The notes beneath the pieces are model-generated. The model ran no database searches. It saw only the letters and a list, made by a program, of their open reading frames with translations, and was not told where the DNA came from. 64,000 bases of DNA from Calothrix sp. PCC 7103. Lineage in GTDB: Bacteria > Cyanobacteriota > Cyanobacteriia > Cyanobacteriales > Nostocaceae. Each line of letters opens with the position of its first letter. The first letter of the stretch is position 1. The position numbers were made by a program, and so were the translations under genes. The stretch spans positions 280,538 through 344,537 of the forward strand of contig NZ_KB217480.1 of assembly GCF_000331305.1 (NCBI RefSeq), in the 5' to 3' direction. Shown one piece after another: positions 25,201-34,387 of this stretch.

Positions 25201-26900
25201 CAATTAGTGTAAACTCTTATTACTATAGGTAAATTATCTTTAATTCCGATGGCTTTATTTTTCAAAGTTGGCTCAAGTCCGGCATTTACTAACGAACTTT
25301 TACCTACACCAGATTGACCATAAATTACTATTAGCTTACAATCGTTACGACCAACTCGTTCAATTAATCTTTCTACATCTAATTGACGAGTAGATGCAGC
25401 AATTTCCGGCGCCATTGTCTCATAATATTTATGTCGTGTACTAAAAGCTTCTCCTTTAAATGATTGTAATCTACCAGCACCAATAAAAGCGCGTAAACCA
25501 AATTGTTGTTCTACAGAAAATATTTCTTGTTTAATATCGTAAGCTTTTAGATATTCTTTTTCTTCAAAATACAGCTCTTGTAAATACCGTAATATATCAA
25601 GATAAAGCCTCAAGTCTTCTAAAGGTTCGCCTAATTCTCTCGCTGTCTCCAAATTACGAACTGCTTCTGATTTCTCACCTAAATTATACTGCGCTTTAGC
25701 CAGAAGGAATTTATAAAGACTAGTGCCATGTGGAAAAGTATATAAAGAACCTAACCCCCCAACAAAGTTCCCTACAAGGGAAGGTAAAGCAAATGTACTC
25801 TCCTCTTCTTGTAAGAGAGGAGTTGAGGGAGAGGTTTTTAAAACATCCAAAGCTTGACAAGCAAAACTCTTGGCATCCTGCCACCGTTTCTCAGAATTGG
25901 CTATCTCTGCCAAAAAACCATAGTCTCTCGCTAAATCTAAAGGTTGACTTTCAGTTTGATGTATTTCTATAGCTAGGTTTACTAGTCCTTCTAAGGCTTC
26001 CCATTCTTCTAAATCTCGTAATGCTTCTCCAAAATTGATACTAGCATTAGCAATTAACTTATCTTGTTGAATTTCATAGATTAAATTTAGATATTCTTGA
26101 ATATAATATTTTGTTGATTGCCAATTAAAATGTGTTTTATCTGAAATTTTCAAAGATTTTAAATAATAACAACAAGCAATATCATTAAGAATCTTTAACT
26201 GACGTTCTAAATTATTAAGTCGCTGCCATAAATTTAAACTTTTATGGTAATGCTCTATTGCTGCATCCTTTTGATTATTAACTTTTTTTACCAAACCAAG
26301 TAAAGATTCTAAAATAGCCTGTAATTCTAAAGTAAAAAACTCTTCATTAAGAGACAAATCTCTCTTTGCTGCTTCTAATTCTGCTTCCAATACTAAATAA
26401 TCATCTTTACTCAAACTCAAATTATTACTAAACCACAAATCAGCAACACCCCTCAAATAACTTGCTAACTCCAATGGAGCAATCGTAAAATTTTTACTAG
26501 TTGCCCAACTCTCCAAATCTGGAGCAAACTGCATTAATTGCTTGTAAATATCATCATTAATCCATAATACCAACGGAAACGGGAAATGCTTACGAAACTC
26601 TTCCCGCACCTGGTTAGCAGAAGACAACATCTGCGAAAGTCCCTGCACCGACTCTAAACCCACAACCATCAATGCAGCAGGTAAATTATCACCAAATTGT
26701 TCAGAAATTGCAGTATAAAGTGTCCTCCCAGATTCCCGCAACTGCAAAACACTAATTTCTACAGAACAAATTTCTTGTAATCTAGCTATAAGACGCGCGC
26801 GCAAACTCGCATAATTACACCTTGCCAAAATCAGCTTAAACTCACCCGTAGAATTTTCTATAGTCCAAGCGAGTTGCCGTAAAGTTTTTTCGTCCTCCAT
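22218..26900 (-). CDS. STAND NTPase with N-terminal domain, TPR region and 12 WD40 repeats
   Basis: 1560 residues. Order: N-terminal module (about 1-160, FKLILARCNYASLRARLIAR); helical TPR-like repeats (about 165-470); nSTAND P-loop ATPase with Walker A VIYGQSGVGKSSLVNAG and Walker B VLIFDQFEEFF; winged-helix segment; a transmembrane-like helix (ALAGSIAAVFGFAVLAVTTG); 12 WD40 repeats (about 970-1470, each ending KTIKLWDATTGKLIKT); C-terminal TPR-like tail. The architecture is that of regulated NTP-dependent signalling or conflict proteins, in which WD40 or TPR parts sense a trigger and ATP drives oligomerisation. It starts 3 bp after the ATPase gene at 26904-28250. No enzymatic effector domain is visible. 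Confidence 0.9.
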   Translation of the reverse strand: MEDEKTLRQLAWTIENSTGEFKLILARCNYASLRARLIARLQEICSVEISVLQLRESGRTLYTAISEQFGDNLPAALMVVGLESVQGLSQMLSSANQVREEFRKHFPFPLVLWINDDIYKQLMQFAPDLESWATSKNFTIAPLELASYLRGVADLWFSNNLSLSKDDYLVLEAELEAAKRDLSLNEEFFTLELQAILESLLGLVKKVNNQKDAAIEHYHKSLNLWQRLNNLERQLKILNDIACCYYLKSLKISDKTHFNWQSTKYYIQEYLNLIYEIQQDKLIANASINFGEALRDLEEWEALEGLVNLAIEIHQTESQPLDLARDYGFLAEIANSEKRWQDAKSFACQALDVLKTSPSTPLLQEEESTFALPSLVGNFVGGLGSLYTFPHGTSLYKFLLAKAQYNLGEKSEAVRNLETARELGEPLEDLRLYLDILRYLQELYFEEKEYLKAYDIKQEIFSVEQQFGLRAFIGAGRLQSFKGEAFSTRHKYYETMAPEIAASTRQLDVERLIERVGRNDCKLIVIYGQSGVGKSSLVNAGLEPTLKNKAIGIKDNLPIVIRVYTNWQEECSKIFQQLAVNEERIRTVLIFDQFEEFFFVCTEPAQRREFFDFLAECLNILSVKVILSLRVDYLHYLLECNDLASMNIIGNDILSNNVLYKVGNFTPSDAKSIIQRLTQSANFPLELDLIDKLVEDLAATLEEVRPIELQIVGAQLQTDNINTVAKYALLGDKAKEELVKRYLQAVIENCGVENIQLAELLLYSLTDEKGTRPLKTRAELERDLKQLVNSYNELNLNYLNLVVEILVKSGLVLLLPEKPDDRYQLVHDYIATFIRQQQEPKLKVLMKELQKEREQRKASEIKLNKFLKRALAGSIAAVFGFAVLAVTTGHQAQEANKQKQQADINALEAQINSSEALFNSGETRDASIAALKAGEMLKQGKGVTTNNQILTTAALRQAVYSNYPVTELTTLTGHNESVSGVAWNSDSKTLASASRDNTIKLWDTTTGKLIKTLTGHSDAVIGVAWNPDSKTLASASSDKTIKLWNATTGKLIKNLAGHSDAVIGVAWNPDSKTLASASRDKTIKLWDATTGKLIKNLAGHSNAVWSVAWNPDSKTLASASADKTIKLWDATTGKLIKTLTTEHRFALIGVAWNPDGKTLASASAGKTIELWDATTGKLIKTLTTGHSDAVWSVAWNPDGKTLASASEDKTIKLWDAITGKLIKTLTTKHRFAVWSVAWNPDGKTLASASTDKTIKLWDATTGKLIKTLTRHSDAVWSVAWNPDGKTLASASRDKTVKLWDATTGKLIKTLTRHSDVVWSVAWNSNSKTLASASADKTIKLWDTTTGKLIKTLTGHYASVIGVAWNSDSKTLASASDDNTIKLWDATTSEQIKTLTGHNESVSSVAWNPDGKTLASASDDKTIKLWDTTTGKLIKTLANHNSAVIGVAWNPDGKTLAFTSEDKRIILWDFDFNNLVESACSRVENYLPFHPEVLADLKVCQTPSLLAMTAEALVVQGEKQAKNGDVETAIAKFRQAREWNSQLNFDPEMKARELQKQGQGK
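22490..24005 (-). repeat. Near-identical tandem WD40-coding repeats
   Basis: Twelve units of about 126-129 bp. Phrases such as GCATCCCAGAGTTTGATGG and GAAGCGAGGGTTTTGCCGTC recur almost unchanged on the plus strand. The protein units differ mainly at a few positions in the GHSDAVWSVAWNPDGKTLAS block, as expected for recent amplification and exchange. Confidence 0.9.
25746..25838. repeat. Dispersed repeat inserted in frame in the STAND gene
   Basis: The plus strand reads CCTAACCCCCCAACAAAG, CTACAAGGGAAGG and CTTGTAAGAGAGGAGTTGAG, the familiar cyanobacterial repeat of the CCTAACCCCC/GGGAGAGG type. It adds about 30 residues (TSPSTPLLQEEE to SLVGNFVGGLGSLY) between two helices of the TPR region without breaking the frame. 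Confidence 0.75.
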
Positions 26901-26903
26901 ATA

Positions 26904-28250
26904 TTACTGTAGTTCCCTTGCTTCTGCCAAAATAGGATTAACATCAAACCAAATTTCTCCATTATCCCGATATTCAAATACAAATCTACTACGAATAAGT
27001 TTTTGATACCCTTGGTCATCGCTAACCTTTTTATTCTCCTTCACCTTACGCAACAATTCCCATTCCTCATCAGAAATTGGCATTATCATCTCATTTCGAC
27101 GCGCAATAATTACAGTTTCCAAAGTCGCACGAGATATAGGAAGTGCCATTTCCTCCTGAATACACGTATTTAACAACTTCAACAAATCTCGAACGTGACC
27201 ACCACTCGCCATACACAAACGGTCTAAAGTATCTTCCGAGTCAAAGATTTCTGAAATATTACTGTACCGCTCCTCTAATTTCAAGTCAGGAAATGCCCTT
27301 GCCAATACCATCTGCCGTATCAATGCCATTCCTACTAAATGGGCGCCACCACTAGGTAATTTTACAGGCACCATTGGTAACACCTTCGGGTCATCAAAGC
27401 GCTGTGTTAGCATTCCATAATCGTTAGAAAACTTGAGGGCAAGTGGCATTGTATACACAACATGACAATTTAACTTGCTCAAAAATTCACCCTGGTCAAC
27501 AAATAAATACTCCTGTTGCGTGCGTCCCCAAGCTTTCACACGATTATCAATGCGGTCGAGATTATCGACAATTACCACCAAACCCTTTTTACCTTGCTGC
27601 TTCAGTTTAGCAATCGCAGGTTCCAAAAACTCTTGATTAATCGCATTTAACAGCTTGATTTTCTGCGGTCCCAAATACTGATTTAATCTTTCCCGCAACG
27701 TTGCATCGCTTTTAGCTTTACTAGTAATTTCTCCAATTCCCAAAGATAGAGAATATTTCTCCTTCTCCGCAGAAAATCCAATATCCCCCACATTCGGAAC
27801 CTTAACCTTCACCCCCGTAACTTCCGAGTTTAAAACATTCCAGGCGCCTTGCAGCAACTCCTTAAATTTGCGGGGTTCAGCAATATTCATCTGCTCTAAA
27901 TTCTGACTAACACGACGCGCGATAGCAAGCAAAACATCACCAATATCCACATCCGTCATTTCCAAGTCTTCGCTCGACTCAAAATAAATCACATGAAACC
28001 CGTCAGCTTCTAATTCCCCCTGTAAACGTAACAGTTCCGTTGACTTTCCACAACCAATATGCCCAGTTAACAGAGTACAAGTAGGGTCATCTGGCTTAAA
28101 ATAGGTAATTTTCTGCTTCAGCTTGGTAATAATATCTCCACCCCGTACCGAAGAAAAATCAATATAATATTTTCTATCTTCTGGATGATTGACAACCAGA
28201 GTCTTACTAGGGTCAGTCGCTTCAAAAAACTTCCGTAAATCTATAGCCAT
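26904..28250 (-). CDS. P-loop ATPase paired with the STAND-WD40 protein
   Basis: 448 residues. Walker A in LLTGHIGCGKSTELLRLQGE (about residue 65), Walker B in LVVIVDNLDRIDN, and a later SGGHVRDLLKLLNTCIQEEM helix that resembles the sensor-2/lid region of AAA+ or KAP-like ATPases. The DNLDRI Walker B with an Arg after the acidic pair is shared with KAP-type P-loop proteins. It sits 3 bp upstream of the STAND-WD40 gene, so the two are almost surely co-expressed. No membrane segments. Likely role: regulatory ATPase of a conflict or signalling pair; the exact family is uncertain. Confidence 0.75.
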   Translation of the reverse strand: MAIDLRKFFEATDPSKTLVVNHPEDRKYYIDFSSVRGGDIITKLKQKITYFKPDDPTCTLLTGHIGCGKSTELLRLQGELEADGFHVIYFESSEDLEMTDVDIGDVLLAIARRVSQNLEQMNIAEPRKFKELLQGAWNVLNSEVTGVKVKVPNVGDIGFSAEKEKYSLSLGIGEITSKAKSDATLRERLNQYLGPQKIKLLNAINQEFLEPAIAKLKQQGKKGLVVIVDNLDRIDNRVKAWGRTQQEYLFVDQGEFLSKLNCHVVYTMPLALKFSNDYGMLTQRFDDPKVLPMVPVKLPSGGAHLVGMALIRQMVLARAFPDLKLEERYSNISEIFDSEDTLDRLCMASGGHVRDLLKLLNTCIQEEMALPISRATLETVIIARRNEMIMPISDEEWELLRKVKENKKVSDDQGYQKLIRSRFVFEYRDNGEIWFDVNPILAEARELQ

Positions 28251-28483
28251 TATGCTACCGTGTGTAATTTTTTATATCCTCGCAATTAAGGATATAAGTA
28301 AATACAGCACTCAGGACACTTTTTCAGGTATTTTTAATAACAACGCAGGCGCCTCAATATTTTTATATATTACAAGAACTCAGGTTGCATATAACATTTT
28401 GTAATTTACGGCTTCGGGGCACGCAACACTAGCTCATCTGCGCTACACTGGGCATTGTTACAATAAGCTTGCGCTCCATTGTT

Positions 28484-28705
28484 ATGTATCGTTGGTTCAA
28501 CATCTCAGGTCCATGTAACAGTGACGACCACTACATGTTGTCGCCTACCGTTCGATTGCCTTCTCTTGAGCGCTTAATTAGACAACGCAGTTATTTTGTT
28601 ATCCACGCACCACGTCAAACGGGTAAAACTACAGCAATACTAGCATTAGCTGAACAAATTACCAGCATGGGAGAGTACTGTGCTGTTATAACCCATGCTG
28701 CATAA
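28484..28705 (+). pseudogene. Truncated AAA-like ATPase
   Basis: MYRWFNISGPCNSDDHYMLS starts a cyanobacterial AAA-like ATPase family (the DUF1703-associated type) and the Walker A VIHAPRQTGKTTAILALAEQ is intact. Homology stops after about 70 residues; family members are several hundred residues long. It converges with the vWA-glycosyltransferase gene, which may have overwritten the rest. Confidence 0.75.
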
Positions 28706-28723
28706 GGCTTTGAAGCTAGATTG

Positions 28724-31657
28724 TCACCCCTTCAGATATTTATTCGCAAATCTTTTTATTAATATCTGGTCACAATAAAGAGCGCTAAGTTGTTCCACGA
28801 CATTATTCCAACTAAACTTTCTTTGAACGCGGTGTTTACCAGCTTCACCTAACTTATCACGCCATTCAGGATTTTCAAGAATCCTGTCAATTGATGAAGC
28901 AAATGCTCGTACATCTTGAGGTGGCGCCAATAAGCCAGTTTCTTCTGGTACAACTGTAAACTGAAGTCCTCCAACATCACTAGCAACAACTGGTGTACCA
29001 CTAGCCATTGCTTCAATCGCAACTAACCCAAATGATTCATAATGACTGGGAACTACGCATACATCTGCCGCTGCATAATACGTTGGTAGAATATCCTGAC
29101 TTAAACGACCTGCGAATGTTGTACATCCACGCAGTCTTAATTCGTCAACAATACCTTCAATACGGTCGCGCTCAATTCCATCACTTTGCCCTGGAACGCT
29201 ACCACCACCAATTATTAGTTGCAATTTCTCATCACCATATAGCTTAGACTCTCGTAACGCACGTACTAAAGTCTCGATACCTTTACGGGGGTCAAATCGA
29301 CCTACATACAATACTACTTTTGCATTACTATCAATCCCTAGCATTGCCCTTGCTGTATCTCTGTCTACTGAACCAAAAAGTTGCACATCTGTACCACAAG
29401 GAATAATATCTATATTTCCTTTTGTTGAAATCAACTGGCGCATGTGCGCTCTCTCTTGCGGACTTGTCGCTACTATACGCTCTGCTGTTTCCAATACTTG
29501 CCTCTCTACATCAAGTCGCTTCGTTGCAATTGTTGGAATATTATCTATTGTCGCGTACTCAACGGCGCCGAGTGAATGATAAGTATGAACCTGCTTACAC
29601 CCAATTATCTTCTTCAACTGCATTCCTACCCAACTCGATAGCCAGTAGTTTGTATGCACTAATTCGTAAGTCAAACCATTTTCTTCCTGGAATTTTAAAA
29701 ACTTCTCTATAAATTCTGGCAAGTAAACAAATAACTCGTCTCGTGGAATAAATTCTAATGGACCAGCACTAAAACGGATAGTTCGACAGTTTGGCATATG
29801 TTGAACAATTTCTTCTTGCGCTGCATTCACTTTGCGTGTGTACATATCAACCTGCCATCCGAGTCGAGCTAGTGCTTCACCAACATTACGCACGTAGATA
29901 TTTTGTCCTGCTATTTCTTCCTTCGAGCTATCAGCCGCAGGATCGGCGTCAACTGAAATTAAGGCTATTTTCTGTCTCTGGACATTAAAGTTTTCAAGTT
30001 TTTCAACTTTTTCTTCATACTGAACAATTTTTTCGCGAAGCTGCTGTGCGGTAAAACGGTGTATTCCTCCTAAGCTTTCTAGCACTTCAGCTTGTAGTTG
30101 AGCGAAAGGTATTGTTTGCTCTTTGAGAACAAGAGACTCTACTCCATTGACGTTAGGTATTAGTGCTGCAAAACTTTCACCTTCCCCAAAATGCTCGTTA
30201 ATATATTCTCCAACTTCCTGCAAAGCTTTTACTGTTTCAGATATACTTACTGTACGACGAAGTAAATCCCGAACACCTTCTACAAACTCAAAAATAGGAT
30301 TATCTGTATTGCCTTGTACTCGATAAATCAAGCCACTAGTTAAAAATTCTGATAAATGTAATATTTCTGAGGATGGTAACAGAGAGTTTTGAATTAGACG
30401 CATTATTGGAAGCTGAAGGGGTACGCTTGCTAATAACCCTGCTAGCTTTTGCGTTAATGGTAAGGCTGTTGCTTGAAAATGTTCTACTAAATAACGTGGA
30501 TCGCTTTCAATATTATTATCTATATCTTGATTATCTATATCTTGATTATCTTGTAAAGACGAATCAATTTCAACTTGTATTGCAGGCGCCCAAACATTTC
30601 CAACCCCAGCAACCATACGTGCCCAGTTAGAGATAGCATGGGGTTCTAGTGCTACTATTGGTATGGGTACACGCTTTGGTTCGTTGCTTACTTTATTCAA
30701 AAGTTTTGACGATAAGCCAAAAGCAGAACGCTGCTCGACTATCAGCTGTGTATTGGGTAATGCTGGTTCACGCGCGCTTACTAATGTATTTACATAACCT
30801 AATATGGTACGTTTCCAAAGACGCTGAGGCCATACTTGAAGAATAGTTACATTTGCTCGCGGCGCCAATTTTGCCAACCAAGAAAACATGCGTCTGTTTT
30901 GCCAAGCTTTTGACACACAGTCACTCAGCACAATAATTAAACGCTTACCACTTGCATCAAAAAGCTCTTGATAAGAACGTGGCGCCGATTCAATATCATT
31001 ATTGGCGTAAAATAGTTGAGGCGCCATCTCGCTTTCGGTATCAAGGCGCCACATCCGAACATCCCTAAATGCACCTTGCCTAACGAGTAAAGAATATAAC
31101 TCATTAGCTACGGGCTGCCAAACCGCCATACTCGTAGAACTATCAACAACTAAAGCAACTTCTAACCATCGAGTTGGTGCTGGTTTTAAATGTGGCGCCC
31201 ATACTCGCAAATTCAAAAGGTATTTTTCAGCTATTTGTTGTGCCGTTGCTTTCTCATCTAACTCATAATCAATTTTGGAAGGTATGCGTCGCATTAAAGG
31301 ACGCAAAGCACGAGCAATAGCTCTTGCATTCGGTAACGCACGACCTGAGTAAATACGTACTTTCGCAGCGGGTACTATATTTGATGTAGATGTATTATCT
31401 TGTGTATTTGTTTTATTACTATATATATCTGTTCCACTTTCTCTTTCTGGAACCTCAGAAGGCGCCGTCTCTGCTTCTTCTGTAAAATCACTACTTACAA
31501 ACTCGCTCGTATCATTTATATCTTGTGTTTCATTGAGAGAATTCGACACAGGTAATTGTGGCAGAAATTGCGCTAGCCATACAGCCTCCGCTATCTCACG
31601 CCCTGTCAGGTCTATACCTGCCGCTTCCAGTATAGTAAGTACCTGTGTTAAATCCAT
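28724..31657 (-). CDS. SAV_2336-like/vWA protein fused to a GT4 glycosyltransferase
   Basis: 977 residues, two parts. Residues 1-35 are the SAV_2336-type N-terminal helix region (LTQVLTILEAAGIDLTGREI); after a polar linker comes a vWA-like domain (about 100-390) with the MIDAS motif VDSSTSMAVW at 172-176 and IIVLSDCVSKAWQ; then a helical or winged-helix region (about 390-560). From about 563 a full GT-B glycosyltransferase of family GT4 begins: ALISVDADPAADSSKEEIAG, VHTNYWLSSWVGMQLKKI, IIPCGTDVQLFGS, VVLYVGRFDPRKGIETLV, and the EX7E motif in HYESFGLVAIEAMASGTPVV (Glu 874 and 882). It overlaps the MoxR gene by 1 bp. In MoxR-vWA-VMAP systems the vWA protein links the ATPase to the VMAP protein; here a sugar transferase is attached as possible effector. 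Confidence 0.85.
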   Translation of the reverse strand: MDLTQVLTILEAAGIDLTGREIAEAVWLAQFLPQLPVSNSLNETQDINDTSEFVSSDFTEEAETAPSEVPERESGTDIYSNKTNTQDNTSTSNIVPAAKVRIYSGRALPNARAIARALRPLMRRIPSKIDYELDEKATAQQIAEKYLLNLRVWAPHLKPAPTRWLEVALVVDSSTSMAVWQPVANELYSLLVRQGAFRDVRMWRLDTESEMAPQLFYANNDIESAPRSYQELFDASGKRLIIVLSDCVSKAWQNRRMFSWLAKLAPRANVTILQVWPQRLWKRTILGYVNTLVSAREPALPNTQLIVEQRSAFGLSSKLLNKVSNEPKRVPIPIVALEPHAISNWARMVAGVGNVWAPAIQVEIDSSLQDNQDIDNQDIDNNIESDPRYLVEHFQATALPLTQKLAGLLASVPLQLPIMRLIQNSLLPSSEILHLSEFLTSGLIYRVQGNTDNPIFEFVEGVRDLLRRTVSISETVKALQEVGEYINEHFGEGESFAALIPNVNGVESLVLKEQTIPFAQLQAEVLESLGGIHRFTAQQLREKIVQYEEKVEKLENFNVQRQKIALISVDADPAADSSKEEIAGQNIYVRNVGEALARLGWQVDMYTRKVNAAQEEIVQHMPNCRTIRFSAGPLEFIPRDELFVYLPEFIEKFLKFQEENGLTYELVHTNYWLSSWVGMQLKKIIGCKQVHTYHSLGAVEYATIDNIPTIATKRLDVERQVLETAERIVATSPQERAHMRQLISTKGNIDIIPCGTDVQLFGSVDRDTARAMLGIDSNAKVVLYVGRFDPRKGIETLVRALRESKLYGDEKLQLIIGGGSVPGQSDGIERDRIEGIVDELRLRGCTTFAGRLSQDILPTYYAAADVCVVPSHYESFGLVAIEAMASGTPVVASDVGGLQFTVVPEETGLLAPPQDVRAFASSIDRILENPEWRDKLGEAGKHRVQRKFSWNNVVEQLSALYCDQILIKRFANKYLKG

Positions 31658-32706
31658 TACATATTTACCCTTGAATTTAAAGGATTCAACAATTTCTCTA
31701 TCAGTTTATTTTTACGTTCCTCACCATCATCACCCTCGTTAAATTGTGAAGTCATATAAATAACATGTAACAACTGGTCGGTCGCCAGCTCTCCACTTTT
31801 TCGCCGTTGAACAAAGTTATCAATAATTTGTTGATATTGCAATCTTTTCTCCTCCCTAAGAGCATCCGAAATACTTTCACTCATAGGCAACATATGAGCT
31901 TCAACTATTTTGAGGAGTTTTTCAGGACTAGGGGGAAGCAAATGTAAGCGTATACATCGTCGCAGAAAAGCAGGTGAAAATTCTCGTTCAGCATTACTAG
32001 TAAGCACCACAAACGGAAACTCATGGCAGCGTACCCGACCATCAACAACTGGCGCCATATCCTGATCATCCACCGCATCCGCAGGATATACTTCCACTTG
32101 TTTAGATTCACCCTTTAATCGAAACAATTCAGGAATCAAAAATTCGCCTTCTTCAAATATATTCAGCAAATCGTTGGGCAAGTCAATATCGCTTTTATCA
32201 ATTTCATCAATTAAAAGCACACGAGGTTTGCTTGTTGGAAGTAGTGCTGTACCCAAAGCACCTAAACGAATATACCGTCCTATATCTGGAACTTTCTTCT
32301 CATCACCACTTAAGCTACTATCCTGAAGACGCGCGATAGCATCATAACGATATAAACCATCTTGCAAAGTTGAACGACTAGTAATGTTCCAACGTAGCAC
32401 AGGCCCCAGTTTTAATTCTCTGGCAACAGAATATGCCAAAGAAGATTTACCTGTACCAGGGATACCAGTTATTATTAATGGTCGGCGTAGATATAGTGCA
32501 GCATTGACCATATCAACTTCTTCACTGGTAGCTTGGTAAGTTTTACCCCTTTCTAAAATTCCATTTTCAGAACTATCACTAACAAAACGTTCTATAACAG
32601 GTTGTTCTGAGTGACTTCGCCAAGGTGGAATTGGCGGAAAAGTTACCTCTCCCTCTCGTGGTTCACCTGTTCCAGTATATAAATGCCAGCTTTGTAACGG
32701 CGCCAT
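31657..32706 (-). CDS. MoxR-family AAA+ ATPase
   Basis: 349 residues. Walker A IITGIPGTGKSSLAYSVARE, Walker B RVLLIDEIDKSDIDLPNDLL, sensor 1 in FVVLTSNAEREFSPAFLRRC. MoxR ATPases act as chaperones that, with vWA proteins, remodel or activate partners. It starts 15 bp after the EAD1-VMAP gene and overlaps the vWA-glycosyltransferase gene by one base, giving the gene order VMAP, MoxR, vWA of the ternary conflict systems described by Kaur, Burroughs, Iyer and Aravind. Confidence 0.92.
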   Translation of the reverse strand: MAPLQSWHLYTGTGEPREGEVTFPPIPPWRSHSEQPVIERFVSDSSENGILERGKTYQATSEEVDMVNAALYLRRPLIITGIPGTGKSSLAYSVARELKLGPVLRWNITSRSTLQDGLYRYDAIARLQDSSLSGDEKKVPDIGRYIRLGALGTALLPTSKPRVLLIDEIDKSDIDLPNDLLNIFEEGEFLIPELFRLKGESKQVEVYPADAVDDQDMAPVVDGRVRCHEFPFVVLTSNAEREFSPAFLRRCIRLHLLPPSPEKLLKIVEAHMLPMSESISDALREEKRLQYQQIIDNFVQRRKSGELATDQLLHVIYMTSQFNEGDDGEERKNKLIEKLLNPLNSRVNM

Positions 32707-32721
32707 AATTTTTTCCCTTTA

Positions 32722-34233
32722 TTATGCTCTCGCATTCAAACGTGAATTATAATCGTCTGGAACAAGAAAACGATTAGGGTCTTCCCAGAGCAGAGATATA
32801 CAATCTCCCAAAAGCTCCTCTTTTTCTACAACATCATCAATATCGATATTAAATGCTTTGGCTTCATCTTGAACCATTTTCGCTTTCCGACGTTTTTCTA
32901 AAATTCGACCAGGAAGCCTGCTGATATCTTGCTGCAACTGGCAATGTAAGATTTTCTCTAAATACTGGCGCCTGCATGAAGATACAGAAGGCGCCTTTCG
33001 GAACCAGAGAGCGATAGGGACACCAGCAGGTAATGCTTCTTCCCATAGCACATTTTGTGTAGAATCGACTGTAAAAGTTAAAGCTAAACAAGCTTGTTTT
33101 TTATAGCAAATATTATTATAGATAAGTGTTTCATTCATCTTTTCATCAGCCCAGCAAATTATATCATTTAATGTGGCATCTGTTGAACTGTGATATATCT
33201 CCCACAATTCGCGTACAGTATCTCTCAGACGTGGTTCCTCAGCATATTCCGCACATCTAACAACTACCGGATATACTTCACCAATAATTAAATTTTTCCC
33301 AAAACTTTTTTCGATCTTAATCAACCATTGGTCAACATTTAAATGAAACAACCTATACGGAAGTAAAAACTCTATAATAGGTTGAGGTGTACCTTCAGGT
33401 AAACGCTGCACAATTTTACTAAGTTCTGCGCTCACAAATTTATGAACATCATCTATTGTGGGTAACGATGAACCACTATTTACTAAATGCTGTTGGCGCC
33501 ATTTTGACTTACCATCAACAGAAGCAGCTTCCCATTGATATATACTAACATCGTATTCAGCGGGTATTCCACCGACTTCGCAAACCAAAACCATTAAAGA
33601 TGGCGCCAGTTTTTTCTTCACTTCCCTAGAATCAAACTCTACATTAAAATTCTCTCGAAGCTGCTCAATCTCATTTTTTTCTATATTATACTTTGTCTTG
33701 GCGATGTCATTTACCACTTCTCTAATTTTGTATATATCATCTTTATTTAGTGGTACCTGTAAAATCAGCCCCTCAGTAAAAGTTAATAACGGAATAGTAC
33801 CATTAAGTGATTGTGGATAATCAACAATCTTTTCTACTAACTCTTTTAGCTCTAACCTAGCATTATTATAATTTTCATCAACTCCGGGAAGATGAGAAAG
33901 ACTTTTAATATACCATTCTTGTAATTTATACTTTGGAGCGCTTTCAAGCACTTGTACTATTGTATATAACTTAAATTCTTCAGCAAAAGCGGATAACTTT
34001 AGATTACCAGGGTTATAGTTGCGCGCGGCAGAAATAAGCTTATTCTCCCATCCATTAGCTTCTGCATTTTCAATCAACTCGAATACAATTACTTGTAAGT
34101 CATCACCTAATGTTAACTCATCTAAATTTTTGTCAAACTCCTCTTTGAGAAACATCCGAAGTTTTGGTTGAGTAGGGAAAGCATCGAGAAAAGCACCTTT
34201 TAATTGTTTACGCTGATAATGGTTCAACGTCAT
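32722..34233 (-). CDS. EAD1 domain plus VMAP-type protein
   Basis: 503 residues. Residues 1-87 are effector-associated domain 1 (YQRKQLKGAFLDAFPTQP, LREEF-type acidic helix, NPGNLKLSAFAEEF). The rest matches the VMAP middle and C-terminal domains: PSLMVLVCEVGGIPAEYDVS, FLLPYRLFHLNVDQWLIKIE, IIGEVYPVVVRCAEYAEEPR, LPAGVPIALWFRKAPSVSS and ISLLWEDPNRFLVPDD. VMAP proteins connect MoxR-vWA pairs to effectors, and EAD1 is thought to bind other EAD1 copies. A second EAD1 protein is encoded at 36502-39387. First gene of the VMAP-MoxR-vWA operon. Confidence 0.85.
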   Translation of the reverse strand: MTLNHYQRKQLKGAFLDAFPTQPKLRMFLKEEFDKNLDELTLGDDLQVIVFELIENAEANGWENKLISAARNYNPGNLKLSAFAEEFKLYTIVQVLESAPKYKLQEWYIKSLSHLPGVDENYNNARLELKELVEKIVDYPQSLNGTIPLLTFTEGLILQVPLNKDDIYKIREVVNDIAKTKYNIEKNEIEQLRENFNVEFDSREVKKKLAPSLMVLVCEVGGIPAEYDVSIYQWEAASVDGKSKWRQQHLVNSGSSLPTIDDVHKFVSAELSKIVQRLPEGTPQPIIEFLLPYRLFHLNVDQWLIKIEKSFGKNLIIGEVYPVVVRCAEYAEEPRLRDTVRELWEIYHSSTDATLNDIICWADEKMNETLIYNNICYKKQACLALTFTVDSTQNVLWEEALPAGVPIALWFRKAPSVSSCRRQYLEKILHCQLQQDISRLPGRILEKRRKAKMVQDEAKAFNIDIDDVVEKEELLGDCISLLWEDPNRFLVPDDYNSRLNARA

Positions 34234-34387
34234 TCCATCCTCCAGAGAATTAAAATACTAAGGAATGCAATATATCCATATATATTAACCGTAAGAATAA
34301 TTCTAACCTTCTTACATGTTTAACGGCACCGTGACGCTTCAAATGCACCATTAGCACAGGCGCCTCGTAAATCTTCGTTCTTTTATA

